NCBI GenBank assembly: GCA_019614645.1
Contig: JABWDB010000009.1
Coordinates: 10,831,501-10,895,500 of the forward strand
Direction: 5' to 3'
DNA from: Stratiolaelaps scimitus
Taxonomy: Eukaryota; Arthropoda; Arachnida; Mesostigmata; Laelapidae
Length of the DNA stretch: 64,000 nt
Positions 25,201 to 37,663 of the stretch are shown here, piece after piece. The first letter of the stretch is position 1. Every line of letters begins with the position of its first letter. The notes under the pieces are model-generated. The model did not search any database. It had not been told where the DNA came from and worked only from the letters and a program-made list of their open reading frames with translations. The translations under genes were made by a program, and so were the position numbers.

Positions 25201-28200
25201 ACGAGGGCTCCGGAGACAATTCTGAGCCAATCCTGTGGAAGGCTACAGCTGGCCGTCGCGGAACCACCATCACCGACTCGCTAGCTGACTGCTGCTTGGT
25301 TGGTTGGAAGTGCTCCGAGACCTTGTGGGTCGTAGGGGATTGATACGACAACAACGCTGTTTATTAATGACCTCGCCCGTTCTACCGTCACTAAAGGTCG
25401 GACGGATCGAGTTACGTTGCGCAGCGAGCACAAAGAAAGGATGGGGCTTCGAGGGGGCGTATGATGGCGGCGGCGGCAGCTGCTGCTGTTAGAGCCTCTG
25501 TGCAGCGCACCATGGCCGCACAACCTAGGCGCCTCATATGAGAAGCGTCACAGAATACGAACGAGTAAGCAAGCATATCGACGGCCAAATTGGCAGCAGG
25601 CTCGGCAGGCGTGCAACGTCCTTGCTGACTTGGCGGTCTCGGCGGCGTCTAGCTAGCACCCGGATTCGCTGGGCGAGTCACAGCTCATGACGACAGACTC
25701 CTGCCCGACAGAAATGCAGATTTTCACCCCAGACATTCAGGTCAGTAATTAGAATGATACATCAACATCGTATAATGGCAATTGGTATTAATACTTCCAC
25801 TAATAAATGGTGTAATGTTGTGCGGGAGGTTGCTACAGCTTCGACTAACTCTCATCTATCTAACAGTTATACTCTGTTCAGACTCTTTACTTAATTTGAC
25901 AGAGTTTCTTTATTCCAAAAATCGGCTTGACCGGTAGTCACACTATTTTCAGCCATCTCAATATTGCTATAATAGTTACGTTACGAGGTCAAGTTATACC
26001 ACGAACACTTCACCACCTGATTGACGTAAGATTGAATCTTTCTTTTGTGAATTTGAACAGACGAAGTCTATGTCCTGTTCCTATGAGCCAATAAGCAAAT
26101 CCATTTGTGGTTCTTCTCCCGTGATTCGTTAGCATGTTTCTCTACCGTAGAGACGTCCTTCTCGCCTAGTCGAGTCACAGTCATTCTGAAGCCCGGCAAT
26201 CGGATCCGTTACGTTGCCTCGCTCTGGCCATGCACAACTTGATTCCAACTTCGATTCCACAATAGCTGTCATACGATTAAGTTCAATCGGCAGTTTTTCG
26301 CAGATCGACGATATCTGCAGTTGTTGCAAGAGCGGTCCAGACGATAGTCGCCTATTCATCTATGTATATGATGTATTATAGATTACAGTCACAAAGGTAC
26401 ATTGCTCTGTGACCACATGAGCAGCAATAGTATCAACAACAGCAATAACATCAACAACAGCAATAACATCAACAACAGCCCATAGGGTCTACAACAACAG
26501 GCCAACAGCAACAAGGGACAGGGGCCAATCAACGACATCGTACCTTCTCCTCGCCGCTTCACATTGTTGTACGCAGGCCTCGGTGTGGGTTGGGGGCAAG
26601 GATAACCCACAATTTATGGTTCTTCTCAGTACCCCCGCGGACAGCGACGGCTCCAGCCGAACCCACCCCACATACCAAGCGGCGGATCCGGCCAGATCCA
26701 AAACACCCACAGGCCACATTCTTCCACCCATAGCGGGCGGTGAGCGGTGAGGTGGTTATCTACTTCATTGTTGTTGTCGTCGTCGTCGTCGCCCCCTCTC
26801 CTCAGTTCGGCCGGAGCCGGCCACCTAACTGACGCGGTACAGCCGAACTATACACGCTACGCCATATAGTATCGTTGGCAGCCGTGTATCGGTGCCGCGA
26901 GCCTCGTGTCTCGGTTGGGGAAAGTGGAGGTGGCTGCAATGTACCCGAGGGGATCTGCTCTAGCCATACGGGTCCCCCGCTCAGTATCGTGTACTGGGCT
27001 TGGAGGAGAAGCGCACGAAAAGCACCACTTCGTCATCCGGTCAAGTCTGAGCGGATCTGAACACGGATGGGGCAGTCGGAAGTCGTCTGACTTGGCTAAG
27101 CTAACTCGCTCAGGCCAGGGGGATTTTGTGGGGTTCGGCTGGTCGCTGGTCGATGCTGTGGCTGATGCCGTTCATCGTATCAACGACCGCCGAGCGCGGC
27201 GTCTGGAAACGGTCGGACTCACTGGTAAGCCTTACAGACGGTTTTTGCCTCGAGCCCGTACTAGGTGGAAGATGTTCAACGAACAGTTTGAGGAATATCG
27301 ACACCGCCGCTTAACCAAGTTGAAACTCCGTAAGCTCTCCTCTGGAGCATTATTGCAGAGGGTAGGAGGATCTACCTGAAATAAAACCTATCGCAGCATA
27401 TAGACGATATAGAGTTAAGTTGTCACACCTGAGAATTTTCTCTTATATTTGAGATCTCTTTACCACATCGTAGTCATGTCTCATAGACAGTGCCAGTTCG
27501 AGCTTGAACATTCAACTAAAGCTATCACGGAATAGTTTCAAAACCAGAAGGAAGCCTAAACCCCACCTCTAAGGATTCCAAAGCAACTCAAAAACCCTTT
27601 TGAGACTCGCAGGGATCCTTTATTATTTAACACGTTCTATTGTACATCTATCATTCACTTCACTGCACATTTATAGAAGGTAGACATTTACCACTGGGAA
27701 TGTGGGAACGAAAGTATTCGTGATATCTGGGAGTATATCTAAAAGTGTGAAGGAACACTTCAGCGGTTATTAACTATCACGATAAAAATACGATTATCGG
27801 AATTGCAAACTAGGCTCTGCGATATACAGATTTTGACACATCCTTACATATCGCTTTGTTGTTCACAACACGATTCGATGTTGGCGTTGATCTCTGGACA
27901 TTTTGCAAGCGCTACCTGAAATTGTGCATTTATTAGCTACCACTGCAAATCTCACCTAACTGTATTGTATAGATAAAACGATGTTTTAAGGTATGTGTGT
28001 GCACGGGGTCCCAGCCGACAAAAGTAGTTTGGACCCGCCCTCAATGACATCAACGATTATTTTTCGTCAGACGAAGGCAACGAAGCATCTTGCTCTTATC
28101 ATAGGCGCATGATGCACGCTACCGCGTGTGCGTGTTAACATCCTCAGAATAACAATACATTTACGAGGGGCGGTGGTGCCTCCCACAATTAGCTACTTTC

Positions 28201-28258
28201 GTCTTGAATATCCAATCTGCCTTATCACAAAGGATCAATCTATCTATCTATTATATCG
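19291..28258. other. No gene assigned; triplet-repeat-rich
   Basis: GC content and triplet runs increase (GGC/GCT at about 20565-20610, CCG at about 24384-24402, GTC at about 26772-26794). Frames such as 26906-27379 are open but have no recognisable family, and opposing frames are open too. Confidence 0.5.
26432..26479 (+). repeat. 18-bp tandem repeat
   Basis: The unit ATCAACAACAGCAATAAC occurs twice exactly (26432-26449 and 26450-26467), followed by a partial third copy. It lies in noncoding sequence and contains short CAA/CAG-type triplets like the neighbouring tracts. Confidence 0.85.
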
Positions 28259-28332
28259 ATGACCTCACGTTCATTCCTGCCTACCTCGCCCCAGCAAATG
28301 CCGAACGAATGGGTGAAGGACTTTCAGGAGGT
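28259..28332 (+). CDS. Possible first coding exon, gene unidentified
   Basis: From an ATG at 28259 an open frame reads MTSRSFLPTSPQQ, then MPNEWVKDFQE, and runs exactly to a good donor, CAGGAG|GTAAGC at 28333. The residues look like ordinary protein, unlike the repeat-derived frames nearby. I found no matching downstream exon and do not recognise the family. It could be chance. Confidence 0.2.
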
Positions 28333-28402
28333 AAGCGCCCACCAGACAGGCGGTCGGCAGACAGTATTCCTATTCCGCGTGCGATGTCTTTGCTTTGACT
28401 TT

Positions 28403-28406
<4 letters not shown>

Positions 28407-28435
<29 letters not shown>
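28407..28435. repeat. (TC)n microsatellite
   Basis: An uninterrupted alternating TC tract about 75 bp after the candidate exon donor at 28333. Confidence 0.95.
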
Positions 28436-28443
<8 letters not shown>

Positions 28444-29109
28444 TTCCCAACTAGCAGTTCCTTCAGCTAGAAAGATCGGAAGATCACCATTGCTCGCTTC
28501 TTTCCGATTATCACTGCCATCGTTGAGAAACGCCGCGTAAACGGAGCAAGCACATCATCTTCAGGGTAAATTACCCTCGTTCGTTGGGCAAGCCAGGTGG
28601 CGCCATAGTGGAAGCTACTGATAGTGGCAGTAAGCGTACCTTTGGGATGAACTGGAAGCCGGCAGGCCAGGCCAGACGAAGGGCCAGCTGCTGTTACGGG
28701 GATCGGCGATTCGGGCCGAAGCCTCACCACGACCGTTGGATCAAATCGGGTCGTCGTCTTCAAATGAACTGCTGCAGCGGCTGCGGCTGGAAGCGGCACG
28801 GATAGGATATTGGCTGTAATCCCATCTTCCCTTTAGTTTCTTCGTAGCACAGCGGCGTTCCCCTGATTTCTCACGCCGCCCTCCGTCGCTGGTTCTACTG
28901 CTATTGCTGCCGCCGCCGCCGCCGCCAGCTTCCCACTCAAGACGTTTATAGGTGGGAGACCATCACAGATTTTTATGCCCAATGAATCTCTCTCCATAGA
29001 CCATCGAAGAAATCCCGTCGTGACCGCTACCGCCACCACTTACTTACCTTGCACGATATCTCACACAAGTAGTGGCTGGCGGCACGGCTACTGCCGTCTC
29101 AGCGATGGT

Positions 29110-29130
29110 TTGTGTGTGTGTGTGTGTGTG
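29110..29130. repeat. (TG)n microsatellite
   Basis: An uninterrupted alternating TG tract. Confidence 0.95.
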
Positions 29131-30193
29131 GATAGTGACCACAGTGGAGGTTCTGTCTATTGGAAGAGGACGCGGAGACGGGAAAGGTCAAGTGATTCAG
29201 AACTAAAGCGTCAGTCCGTCGGCCGGCTCGACTGGCCGACGGGCTGATCCGGTTCAGCTTTTGGTCGGGAGTTCGCTGGCTGGAGATCACAAGCGATGAA
29301 CGAACAAACTTTGCTCAAGTGAACATCAGACGACGATGATGGTAGCCAACAGTTTGACGCCTGGGACAGTTGACAGGTCGAGAAGTAAAATTTCTCTTCA
29401 GCGAACTTTGTCGTAGAGCATTCAAACCTATTTTGATAAGCTGTACATTGAATATTGGCATTGAATTTAAATTCCATTATTTTCGCTATGAAATACGTAG
29501 TTGAATTATTTTTCGTTAGAAGTAGTCACTTTTTCCACAGATGGATTGCTTTCTCGAGGTCGTTTATGTCTCTATGTATGATCGGTGTATGCTTGATAAC
29601 GAGACAACCTAGACTAACTATTTTTCGACTTCTAACTGCATGAGTATTCTTACAGTTTGAGGTCGTTCTGGACGTGGCTCACCATTTGTGCTCAAGAACC
29701 TATATTGCTCCTTAGCGACCATGGGTTCGGGAGAACATTCACGCAGCTCGACCAGATATTCGAGGCCTTAACAAAAAGAAAGTTATATATGGACGTTTAT
29801 TTGTGTCAATTTTTCTGATATTTTTCAGCTGTTTAGGTTGTCTCGACTTCCCTCTTCCATGGTGAGAGCAACGTTACGAAACATCTTCGTAAAACATGCC
29901 CATTCTCAAAACGTATTGGTCACCCTCAAATATGACTGTTATCCTCACTGAGCTTTGCGACTAACCTGGCCACCGATCATGAGGTTGGACAACAGGCTAA
30001 TAGAGGTAGCAGTCCTCTGCCTCCTTTTCCTTGCATCTTCCCATACAAGCATACTGTAGTAATCTAATTAAGCGCGGATAATTCATGTGTCCTGCTCGAC
30101 TAGTGGGCGGCTGGCCCGCCTGGGAGCGCCAAACTGTGAGGTTGCGAAAATGATACAGCGAGAACCCGCGAGAAAGAAGAACAATGAAGCTGA

Positions 30194-30243
30194 ATGTGTT
30201 TGTGTGGGTGTGTGTAGGGGTGTGTCTGTGTGTGTGTGTGTGT
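30194..30243. repeat. Imperfect (GT)n tract
   Basis: GT dinucleotides with a few interruptions. It produces Cys/Val-rich open frames on both strands here that should not be read as genes. Confidence 0.9.
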
Positions 30244-30809
30244 TTTGTGTGCCAGCGTGTGTCAGGCTGGCAGAACAGGGCCTTCCAAAGCATTCCCAAG
30301 TGCTTTGCCGGCTGTGTGTACTGTTTCTCCTGGCTGACTGGGAAATGTGCTTCAGGGGAAGGGGTTTCGCCGCTTGGGGGTCCGCTTGCGAAGCGCTTGT
30401 ACGGACCGCTCTCGATTACAAACTCGATAATGGCCCGAGGAGCGCGAGCTCTCTACTCGTCGGCGGCCGGCTCGCCCGTCTCCCATTCTCGCGCAGCGGC
30501 AGCGTGGCAGAGGAGCACAGAGCGAGCACATTGGAGGAGGCATTGCAAACTCAGTGTGCTTGCTGCTAGTCTAGTGAGCCGCATTTGCTGCCATAGCAGT
30601 AGCAGCAGCAGCAGCGGCGGCGGCGGGGGCACCACTGATGCTGGTCGTGTTGGTGCAGTTTGTGTCGCGTAAGCAACTCCTGCTCAACCTCCGGCTCGTC
30701 CTCATCCCATCCCCTGTCGCGTCGTCCGACTTCTCCGCCGCCACCGCGGCGACCACCATCACCGCCACGACCACTCTTGTTCACTGGCTGCCCCCACTCG
30801 GCGCCCGCC

Positions 30810-31046
30810 ATGAAGCGCCTGCCGTTTCCACAGGCCGCCGGCCCATGGTTTGGCCAGCAAACGCCCCCGCTAAGAATGTCCATGGTCGCAGCTTCAGTCG
30901 CTGTCCTGGTGCTGCTGGTGGTGGTGACGTTGCGTTGTACGGGTGGTCGAAAACGAAGGGAAGTTCGGGGGAAATGCGGACGAACAGGACCACCAGTGCC
31001 GCAGCAACCCAATGATTTTCCCCGAAAGCCGTCAGCACACCCATAG
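30810..31046 (+). CDS. Possible coding exon with one membrane segment, gene unidentified
   Basis: An open frame from the ATG at 30810 gives 78 residues, with a hydrophobic stretch of about 18 residues (from about residue 25) followed by a basic cluster (GGRKRREVRGK). It would suit a signal-anchor or type III membrane protein. The region is GC-rich and other frames are also open on both strands, so composition alone may explain it. No family is recognised. Confidence 0.15.
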   Translation: MKRLPFPQAAGPWFGQQTPPLRMSMVAASVAVLVLLVVVTLRCTGGRKRREVRGKCGRTGPPVPQQPNDFPRKPSAHP

Positions 31047-31511
31047 GGCCGTTGTCCCTATACTAATACTTGGTCGGGTCCTGAATCCAACTGGATCTTT
31101 CCAACACTTGGAACGGCTGGTTCTCTCTTGTGCTCATCCTTAAGCTTACTTGCAGAAGGGGATGCGAGGAGGCTTCAGGGGAGAGATTCGTTGCGGGGCT
31201 CGGCGATGGCCAGAGGAGCTGCATGCCCGGTAGGAGGGTGGCGATGGTATGAGGAACTCTAAGGGCGTCCGTCGGTTGCGGGGTCGCTTGAGGGATGAGA
31301 CCGCCGGGGCTGGGCCTTAATGAGCGCAAACGGTTCGTGTGCAGCGGCTGTGCTGACCACGCAGCTACGGCACCGTAGCACACAGCGTCCAGGCAGGAAC
31401 AGCCGCTGCTGCCTGAAGTCCCATCGGCCGGACTCTGTCCCCTAGACGACGGTGTCCGCTGTCGCTTCGTTTCATCCCTTCATTCTTTGGCTCTTCTAGT
31501 AGTCGTAGTAT

Positions 31512-31531
31512 TAGTAGTAGTACTACTACTA
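31512..31531. other. 20-bp perfect palindrome in an AGT/ACT triplet tract
   Basis: TAGTAGTAGT is followed directly by its reverse complement, ACTACTACTA. It sits in a longer AGT-rich stretch (about 31497-31545). Confidence 0.9.
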
Positions 31532-33057
31532 GTAGTCGTAGTAATAGCGGCGGTGGCGGTAGTTCCTTCTCGTCCGTTCCCTCTGCCCTTCCTCGTCTCG
31601 TTCTCCCCTAGTTCTCTGCTGCACAGCAAGTAGCACGGCACACACAGCACCGTCAAGCGGTAGATGCCGCGACAGCGGCAGCCGAAGCAACGACGACCCC
31701 GCCCCATTACCACCACCGCGGCAAACGCCACCGCTGCCGGCTAGCTGCGTAGCACCACTGCCAACTTGGTTAATGTGTTCCACTTTTTGTGGACACAAGG
31801 GGAAAACGATGTTGGGGCTAGGGGGGATGGCAAAGAGGCCGTGAGGGGGGAGGCAGCGGGCTGAGCGGGTCTATGGGTAACCGAACGGCAGAGGATCCAC
31901 GAAGGAAACGGCTCGCCACAGGCGACTCGTTGCTATCCCGGACCTCGGCGGGGGCGGCGCGAGCCAGTCAATGTGGTGCAATGGTGCGATACTGTAGGTG
32001 GCTGCGAGCAACTGCTTTGTTCTGGCTGGCGGCGCGGACACACGCACCAGCCATCTGGCTACTTAGCTGGCTGATTGGTGCAACCCTCTTCCATAGGCAA
32101 CAGAGTCACTAGAAAAAGGGTTTGGTTCTGTGGATTCACCTCATGTCCCCTCGTGTACTTATGTCCGAAAAGCTCCCAGCGATTCTCTAGTATATTCTAA
32201 CGGGTGGTGTTATGTTCACTAACTATTACACTATTTGCTATTCACCGACCAGTCGCTGCTAACGCAAAACGCGCTCCGCTGAGAGCACGTTACTCATAGT
32301 GTCGCCTAAAGAAAAAGGCGTATAATGGCCAGGGCCTCTCCCGCAAAACGTCAAGGCGGGAACTGCCGAAGCCAGAGAAAACGGTCAGGGCGAATATGGA
32401 AGAGAGCGATAGGCCGAGAGAAGGCCGAATCGTTGGGAGGACAGTTGTCCGATTGTCCGCCATTTATTATTAGGGAATATCTAAAGATTGCACTTAGTAT
32501 TGTCATTAATCGGTATTATCTACGAGACCAATGTTTCGTCAATGGCGATAACTAATTACGAACACGACTACGAAGTAACAAGCTGGATTTCACACTTTTG
32601 TATCTTACTTACCTATAAACAACTGGAAAACGTTTGTGAGCATTTTCTGTGTTGGTTGCTCCATTATCCAGTTCACTCCAGCCCACTCCATTGCACAAGC
32701 TTACAACTTATCCTTATGGCGATACCCGAACATGAGGAGACGGCCAATATCGGAGTCACTCAGAGAGGTAGGCAGCGCAGGTTTGAGACCAGGACGGGCC
32801 GGCTAAAGGGACGTCCGGATTGACGGACGAACCGAAAGCCTATCTGCTATCCCTCTCTGCCTCTAGTCCAACGCATGCGCCTGTGTAACATGTGCATGCG
32901 TGTACGACGTATGCATTGGCCTCTCTGATGCCACCGAGCGATTCTATCTATAGTACGTAGGTATCCTTAACGATGGTCATAGTCGGAGAAGGAGACGGAT
33001 GGCCACCGTCTCATCAGCGAAGAGCACGAGCAACGGAGAGGCGCCTTGGCCTGCTTC

Positions 33058-33094
33058 TTCCACCACCGCCGCCGCTGCCGCCGCCGCCGCCGCC
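33058..33094. repeat. (CCG)n triplet tract
   Basis: CCACCACCGCCGCCGCTGCCG-type triplets, which give polyproline or polyalanine frames depending on reading frame and strand. Confidence 0.9.
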
Positions 33095-34190
33095 TCAGCG
33101 GCCACCATCACCGGGTAACCGGCCTGTAGTAACGGCCCCGCAGAGTAACCGAGGATCACCGGCACGAGGAAGCTACTTCGGCTATTGGCCAGTCTGGCAC
33201 CAGTATGGGCCACAGGCGAATGAGCCAGCGGAACATGCATCGTTGGATGCTGCCTCGCTGGGTCCTGCTGCTGCTGCTTGAGTAGTAGTAGTGGTGATAA
33301 CCGTGTTCGTCTTGTGGGAGAGAAATAACAGAACAAGAAGACAGAGAGAGAAAGAGATAGAGAGAGATCGAAAGGAAGAGAGAATAGAGGATAGCGCCAT
33401 TGGATAAGGTTAAGGAAAAGGGATTTGTGGGGTTCCCCTAGTGCACAAGGACATGAACTGGGCTGCGCGATGGGGAGCGGGTATACCAAAGAATATGAGC
33501 GATGTGCCTGCTCCACTGGACCTCAGCCACGCCGCAGCCGGCTGAACCACGGCTACGGACACCCAAGGGCTACGATGAATATGACGCGTATGACGGTCAC
33601 ACGATCATGTGGGTAGGCAGTAGATTGTAGCAATAGTAGCTCCCTTCGGTGTCGCGGGGCAGGGAGCGGACCATGAGATGGCTAGAGTTCCTCGTCTGGC
33701 AGGACCCAACCGCCCCCTATTACATCGTTGACGATATCCTGATCTTGGTTATCGTGGCAATCATTGCAATCATCATCAACAATAGAATATCTGGTGTCTA
33801 CAGCGGCGTTGTTGTTGCTGGGATACTTCGCATGCTACGGAGATAGCTAAGGATACTTCTTCGCTAGTAGCGAAAAGAGCTGCAGCAAACTGAAGTGGAC
33901 GCGACTAATGCGTCGTGCCGTCAAACAATCGAAACGGTCCCCATAGCGTAAAACGGAAAGACTCTAGTGGGGGTATTGGTGATCGGAGGTTCGCTTGAAA
34001 AACAGCCTTGCTTGCAGGCGAACATTACATGCAAAGATTGTTCCAATCTGGTCTCCGATTTGACCTGATAGCTGGCTAAATCGAGGACAGATACATTGAG
34101 CATGATACACTGATGAATGCACGGTATTGTATTACGTTTCTGCTTTTTTTGGCTCACAACTCGATCATTATTCTGCAATTATAGATATTG

Positions 34191-34232
34191 GAAAGCATAG
34201 ATATTATGCATAGTGAAAGCATAGATATTATG
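34191..34232 (+). repeat. Two copies of an 18-bp sequence, 24-bp period
   Basis: GAAAGCATAGATATTATG occurs at 34191-34208 and again at 34215-34232. A further related start (ATAGATATTG) lies just before. The locus is noncoding and AT-rich. Confidence 0.85.
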
Positions 34233-37200
34233 TTCATTGTGTGCTGTTATTGGTGTGCTTCTCGTTGCCCGGATTAGTATTCTCTGCCTATGAGTTAGCT
34301 CCAGGGGTCGAAGGATCGAACCCAGGAAAGCGACATATCACTTTAGTAAGAGGGGAATTGAACCGAATTACATTTCATTATCCGCGCGCATGGGCCATCT
34401 CGTACAACGTTATCTAGACTATCGTATACTTTTTATTTCTGGATCTTCATGAAATCGGCAATTCGCCGGAAAAGCAGTTATCGCAGAAACGATGATGATG
34501 AAAAGCGGTTAAATAAAAATTTTATTTGCCTTCTATCCAACTTATAATCCTATCAACTATACTGAATATTGGCTTATTACTTAAGTAAACAAACAGCTGC
34601 TGTGTTTTTGGTATCATAAGGGAATAAGATGTTGTACCGCTCTAGCCAAACTTTCTTGCAGCGTGTGTCTCGCTACCTTAATTAAACGAAATGACGCGAA
34701 TCGTGAGAAAAGACCCGCCAGCTAGCGGAACCAGCTGGACTGAAAATGCTGAAAACAAAGCGGATCTTAATGTATCCTTTTGCGATTGGTGGCAAAGTAC
34801 CCCGAAAGCCGTCCACTAAAGCACGCGATACTAGCCCGCACTACGAGTACAACTATTATTGTGCTAGATTATGCTAGACAACTCCTTCACGGCACACATG
34901 CCCCTTTATAGGTAGGCAGATAGATGTTTGTGATGACGTATTGTATGATAGAACCACAAGGCGAAGAGGTGGGTCCTCTAGTTGGCTCAAGATGCGTAGC
35001 CACCTCGAGATACCTTATGGCAAGAAGTTCGACAAGCACGTTTTATCTCGAACGGATCACCATGCTCTAACAACTCGATCGCACGATCTTGGCAACGGAT
35101 AATTCGAAAGAAGGACAGTCGCCTACCCTCTCCCCAACGATCCCCTTGCGCATGAAACGATGAGATGCGAACGAGTATTATAGCAGCATCGCTTGCCCGC
35201 CTAGCCCGTAGATCGAGGGGCCACACAGCGCTCCCGCTAGCCAACTACGAACCTCGTAGCGGCAAGAGAACGTTACTGTCCGCCGTCGAGCTTGCTGCTG
35301 CTGCTGCTGCCTCCGCCTGCAGCTACGAAGAAGCCCTCATCTGTCGGGCCTCTTCCGTTATTCATTAGTCGTTTGCGTCGTCCGTACGACCGCTCTCCGT
35401 CTCGCTCCTCCCATCTAACTCATTCATTCGTTAGTTCATCTCCCGTCCCGAGTCGACGGGGGCTGGCGCGGTGGCTGGCGCGGGGGTAGCAAGCGAGAGG
35501 CAGGGCAATAGAGGAATAGAGCCGCGAGCCGGCGAAAAGCGAAGGAATGAGTTGATGAGCAAGAAACAGGAAGGAGTAAAGAAGGATACTTTCAATCGGA
35601 GAGATAGAAGCCCTCCACATCGCCCCCAGTGCTGCTTGGTCTAGGGACCACTAACACTGGTCCGCCGTTGCCGCTGTTGCCGGCGCGGCTGTGTGCACGG
35701 TCACCGCTCTGCTTCCCCTACTGCCCACAGTTGTGTTTGCCCAGGCCAACGATGGTGGTAGTGGCCTCGTTAAAGTTGATGGATTGCGATCAAAAAGGGA
35801 AGAAAAACCGACGAGAATCTTCGTCGAGTGAGGGCCACCAGGAGACGAACGGCGCGCAGACGGAGACTTCAGGATGAGAGAGAAACGAGAGGCCGGCCAA
35901 CTGAGATGAAAACGCATGGGGCATAGACACACACACACACTCACACAGGAACACATATTCAGCCTCACGGACCACACGAGCCTGATCTCCCCGGTTTCAT
36001 CTTCGAGCTGAGAGCACGAGGAGGCCACCAGTATCAGCAGACGCCAGAGAGCATCAGCATCATGATACGGCACACTGTGTATATGTGCGTGTGTGTGTCC
36101 GTATTTAGAATGGAGAATGACAGGGGTCCAAGAATATGGAGGCAGCGAGTACCAAGGAGAGGCCAAGAGCTCCGACGGGACAAAATGGAGGATACAATAT
36201 AGGCGGCAGAGATAGAGATGGTAATAGCAGTACTAGTAGTCGCCGTCGTCGTAGTAGCTAAGTCGCCCGTGTGAGTTAGCAGTGGTGCTTGACATCCGGA
36301 CTTAGAGCTGACCTGGGTCTTGGGGCTGACTTCTGATTTTGCTCAAAAATTAGTTCTTGCACATACGCACAGTGGCCGACAGACCCACACCATGACGAAG
36401 ATATACTCAGCATAGTTAACGACAACGATGCTGTGTGGATGGAGCAGCACGGAATGGGAGCTGTACAACGACAAGAAGAAGTTAAAGAAGATCAGGAAAA
36501 GTCGCTGGGGCGCGTCTTGAAAGGGAGAAGTTACCCCACGACCACCACCATCTTTCCTCTCGTCCTCGCTCTTAGTAGACTTCTCATAAGATAGGGGTAG
36601 AGCCAGCAAGGAGTATGCTGGGGGCGTAGAGCGTGATGGCTAAAGAGACATAAAGGCCTTTAAACCCTGATGGATGCGCAGACCCCCGATGTACATCCGG
36701 TGTCTAAGAACTGTAAAGAGGGACTTGTATGTGCGCACGTCTGTGTTTTGGTCGGATGGGTTTATCTAAACTCGCAATCTCTTACGAATTTCGCGAAAAC
36801 TTTGCGACAGTAGTATTGCGTAGATGCGTTGACGAAGAGGAATAGCGCGGAGAAGGATAAGACAAGTGACCTGACAAAGTCACTTGTACGAGTCATGCGA
36901 TAGAATTCGAAATCATACTGAATTCGGCAACAAATGCGGGGAATCGGTCACCAAGTAAAGAATATGCGTACATGTTTGTATCTATAGAACAACGACTGAT
37001 CAATCACTGATAAAATGCTCATTATTGGAGGTGGCCTATTCTGCATTTTACCGATAAATGTGAATCTGGGTTAACGAAAACAGTTGACACTCCTTCTTTA
37101 CCTATACAATATACGATTGTAAATAAAAGTGCAGCACTCTCTACTCTTGCCACTCTAGATACAGAGTGGGAATCTAGGACTGATTGCTGGGCAATTTGTG

Positions 37201-37614
37201 CCAATAGAGTCAGCCAGCGGGAAACCATCAAGCGATTTCGCGGGGGGTGGCCCGTTCAGGAAGATCGCTTTCGGCGTTCAACAACTCCAAACGAGGCCGT
37301 CGTCAAAACCTGTTTGTTGAAAGACCTTTTTCGCCATAGTTCTCTAAGTTCACAATAGACGATCACAATGGGCCATCGTAGGTGATTTGTTTTACTCTCG
37401 CAGCGTGACTTTCCCTTCATTTTGTTTTTGTAGGCCATTTCGAAAAATACATCACAACTCGCAACCGTAGTGGTGTGGCGACTATACCGCTGCCGCGGGG
37501 AACACAGAGTCATTACCGAAACCTGCAAAACTTACATCTCAGCCTGCAGAAGGCGGGAGTTCACGTTCTGGAGTTTGTCCTGACGGCGAGGTGTGTGCGA
37601 GCCTTTCACGAAAC

Positions 37615-37617
<3 letters not shown>

Positions 37618-37661
<44 letters not shown>
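37618..37661. repeat. (AT)n microsatellite, the longest in the window
   Basis: A 44-bp uninterrupted alternating AT tract in noncoding DNA. Confidence 0.95.

Positions 37662-37663
<2 letters not shown>

Noticed and set aside
26906..27379. Plus-strand frame of 157 codons
   Set aside because: No recognised domain or splice support; other frames are also open. Kept as noncoding for lack of evidence.
28204..28398. YIDDL in an alternative frame (possible reverse transcriptase box)
   Set aside because: No other RT motif is near, the flanks are unlike RT, and the same bases give a better exon-like frame with a donor site.
30087..30672. Plus-strand frames of 160 and 162 codons
   Set aside because: They run through a GT microsatellite and AGC/GGC triplets, overlap each other in different frames, and carry no recognisable domain.
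32977..33516. Minus-strand frame of 179 codons with Gln/Ala runs, and an opposing proline-rich plus-strand frame
   Set aside because: Both arise from CCG and CTG triplet tracts and a GA-rich tract; there are no family features.
34300..34350. B-box-like GGGTTCGATCC on the minus strand
   Set aside because: No A-box or tRNA fold could be placed, and the flank does not match the repeat at 4931/45698.
35651..36166. Minus-strand frame of 171 codons
   Set aside because: It crosses CA/GT repeats that code for His/Thr or Cys/Val runs; no domain is recognisable.
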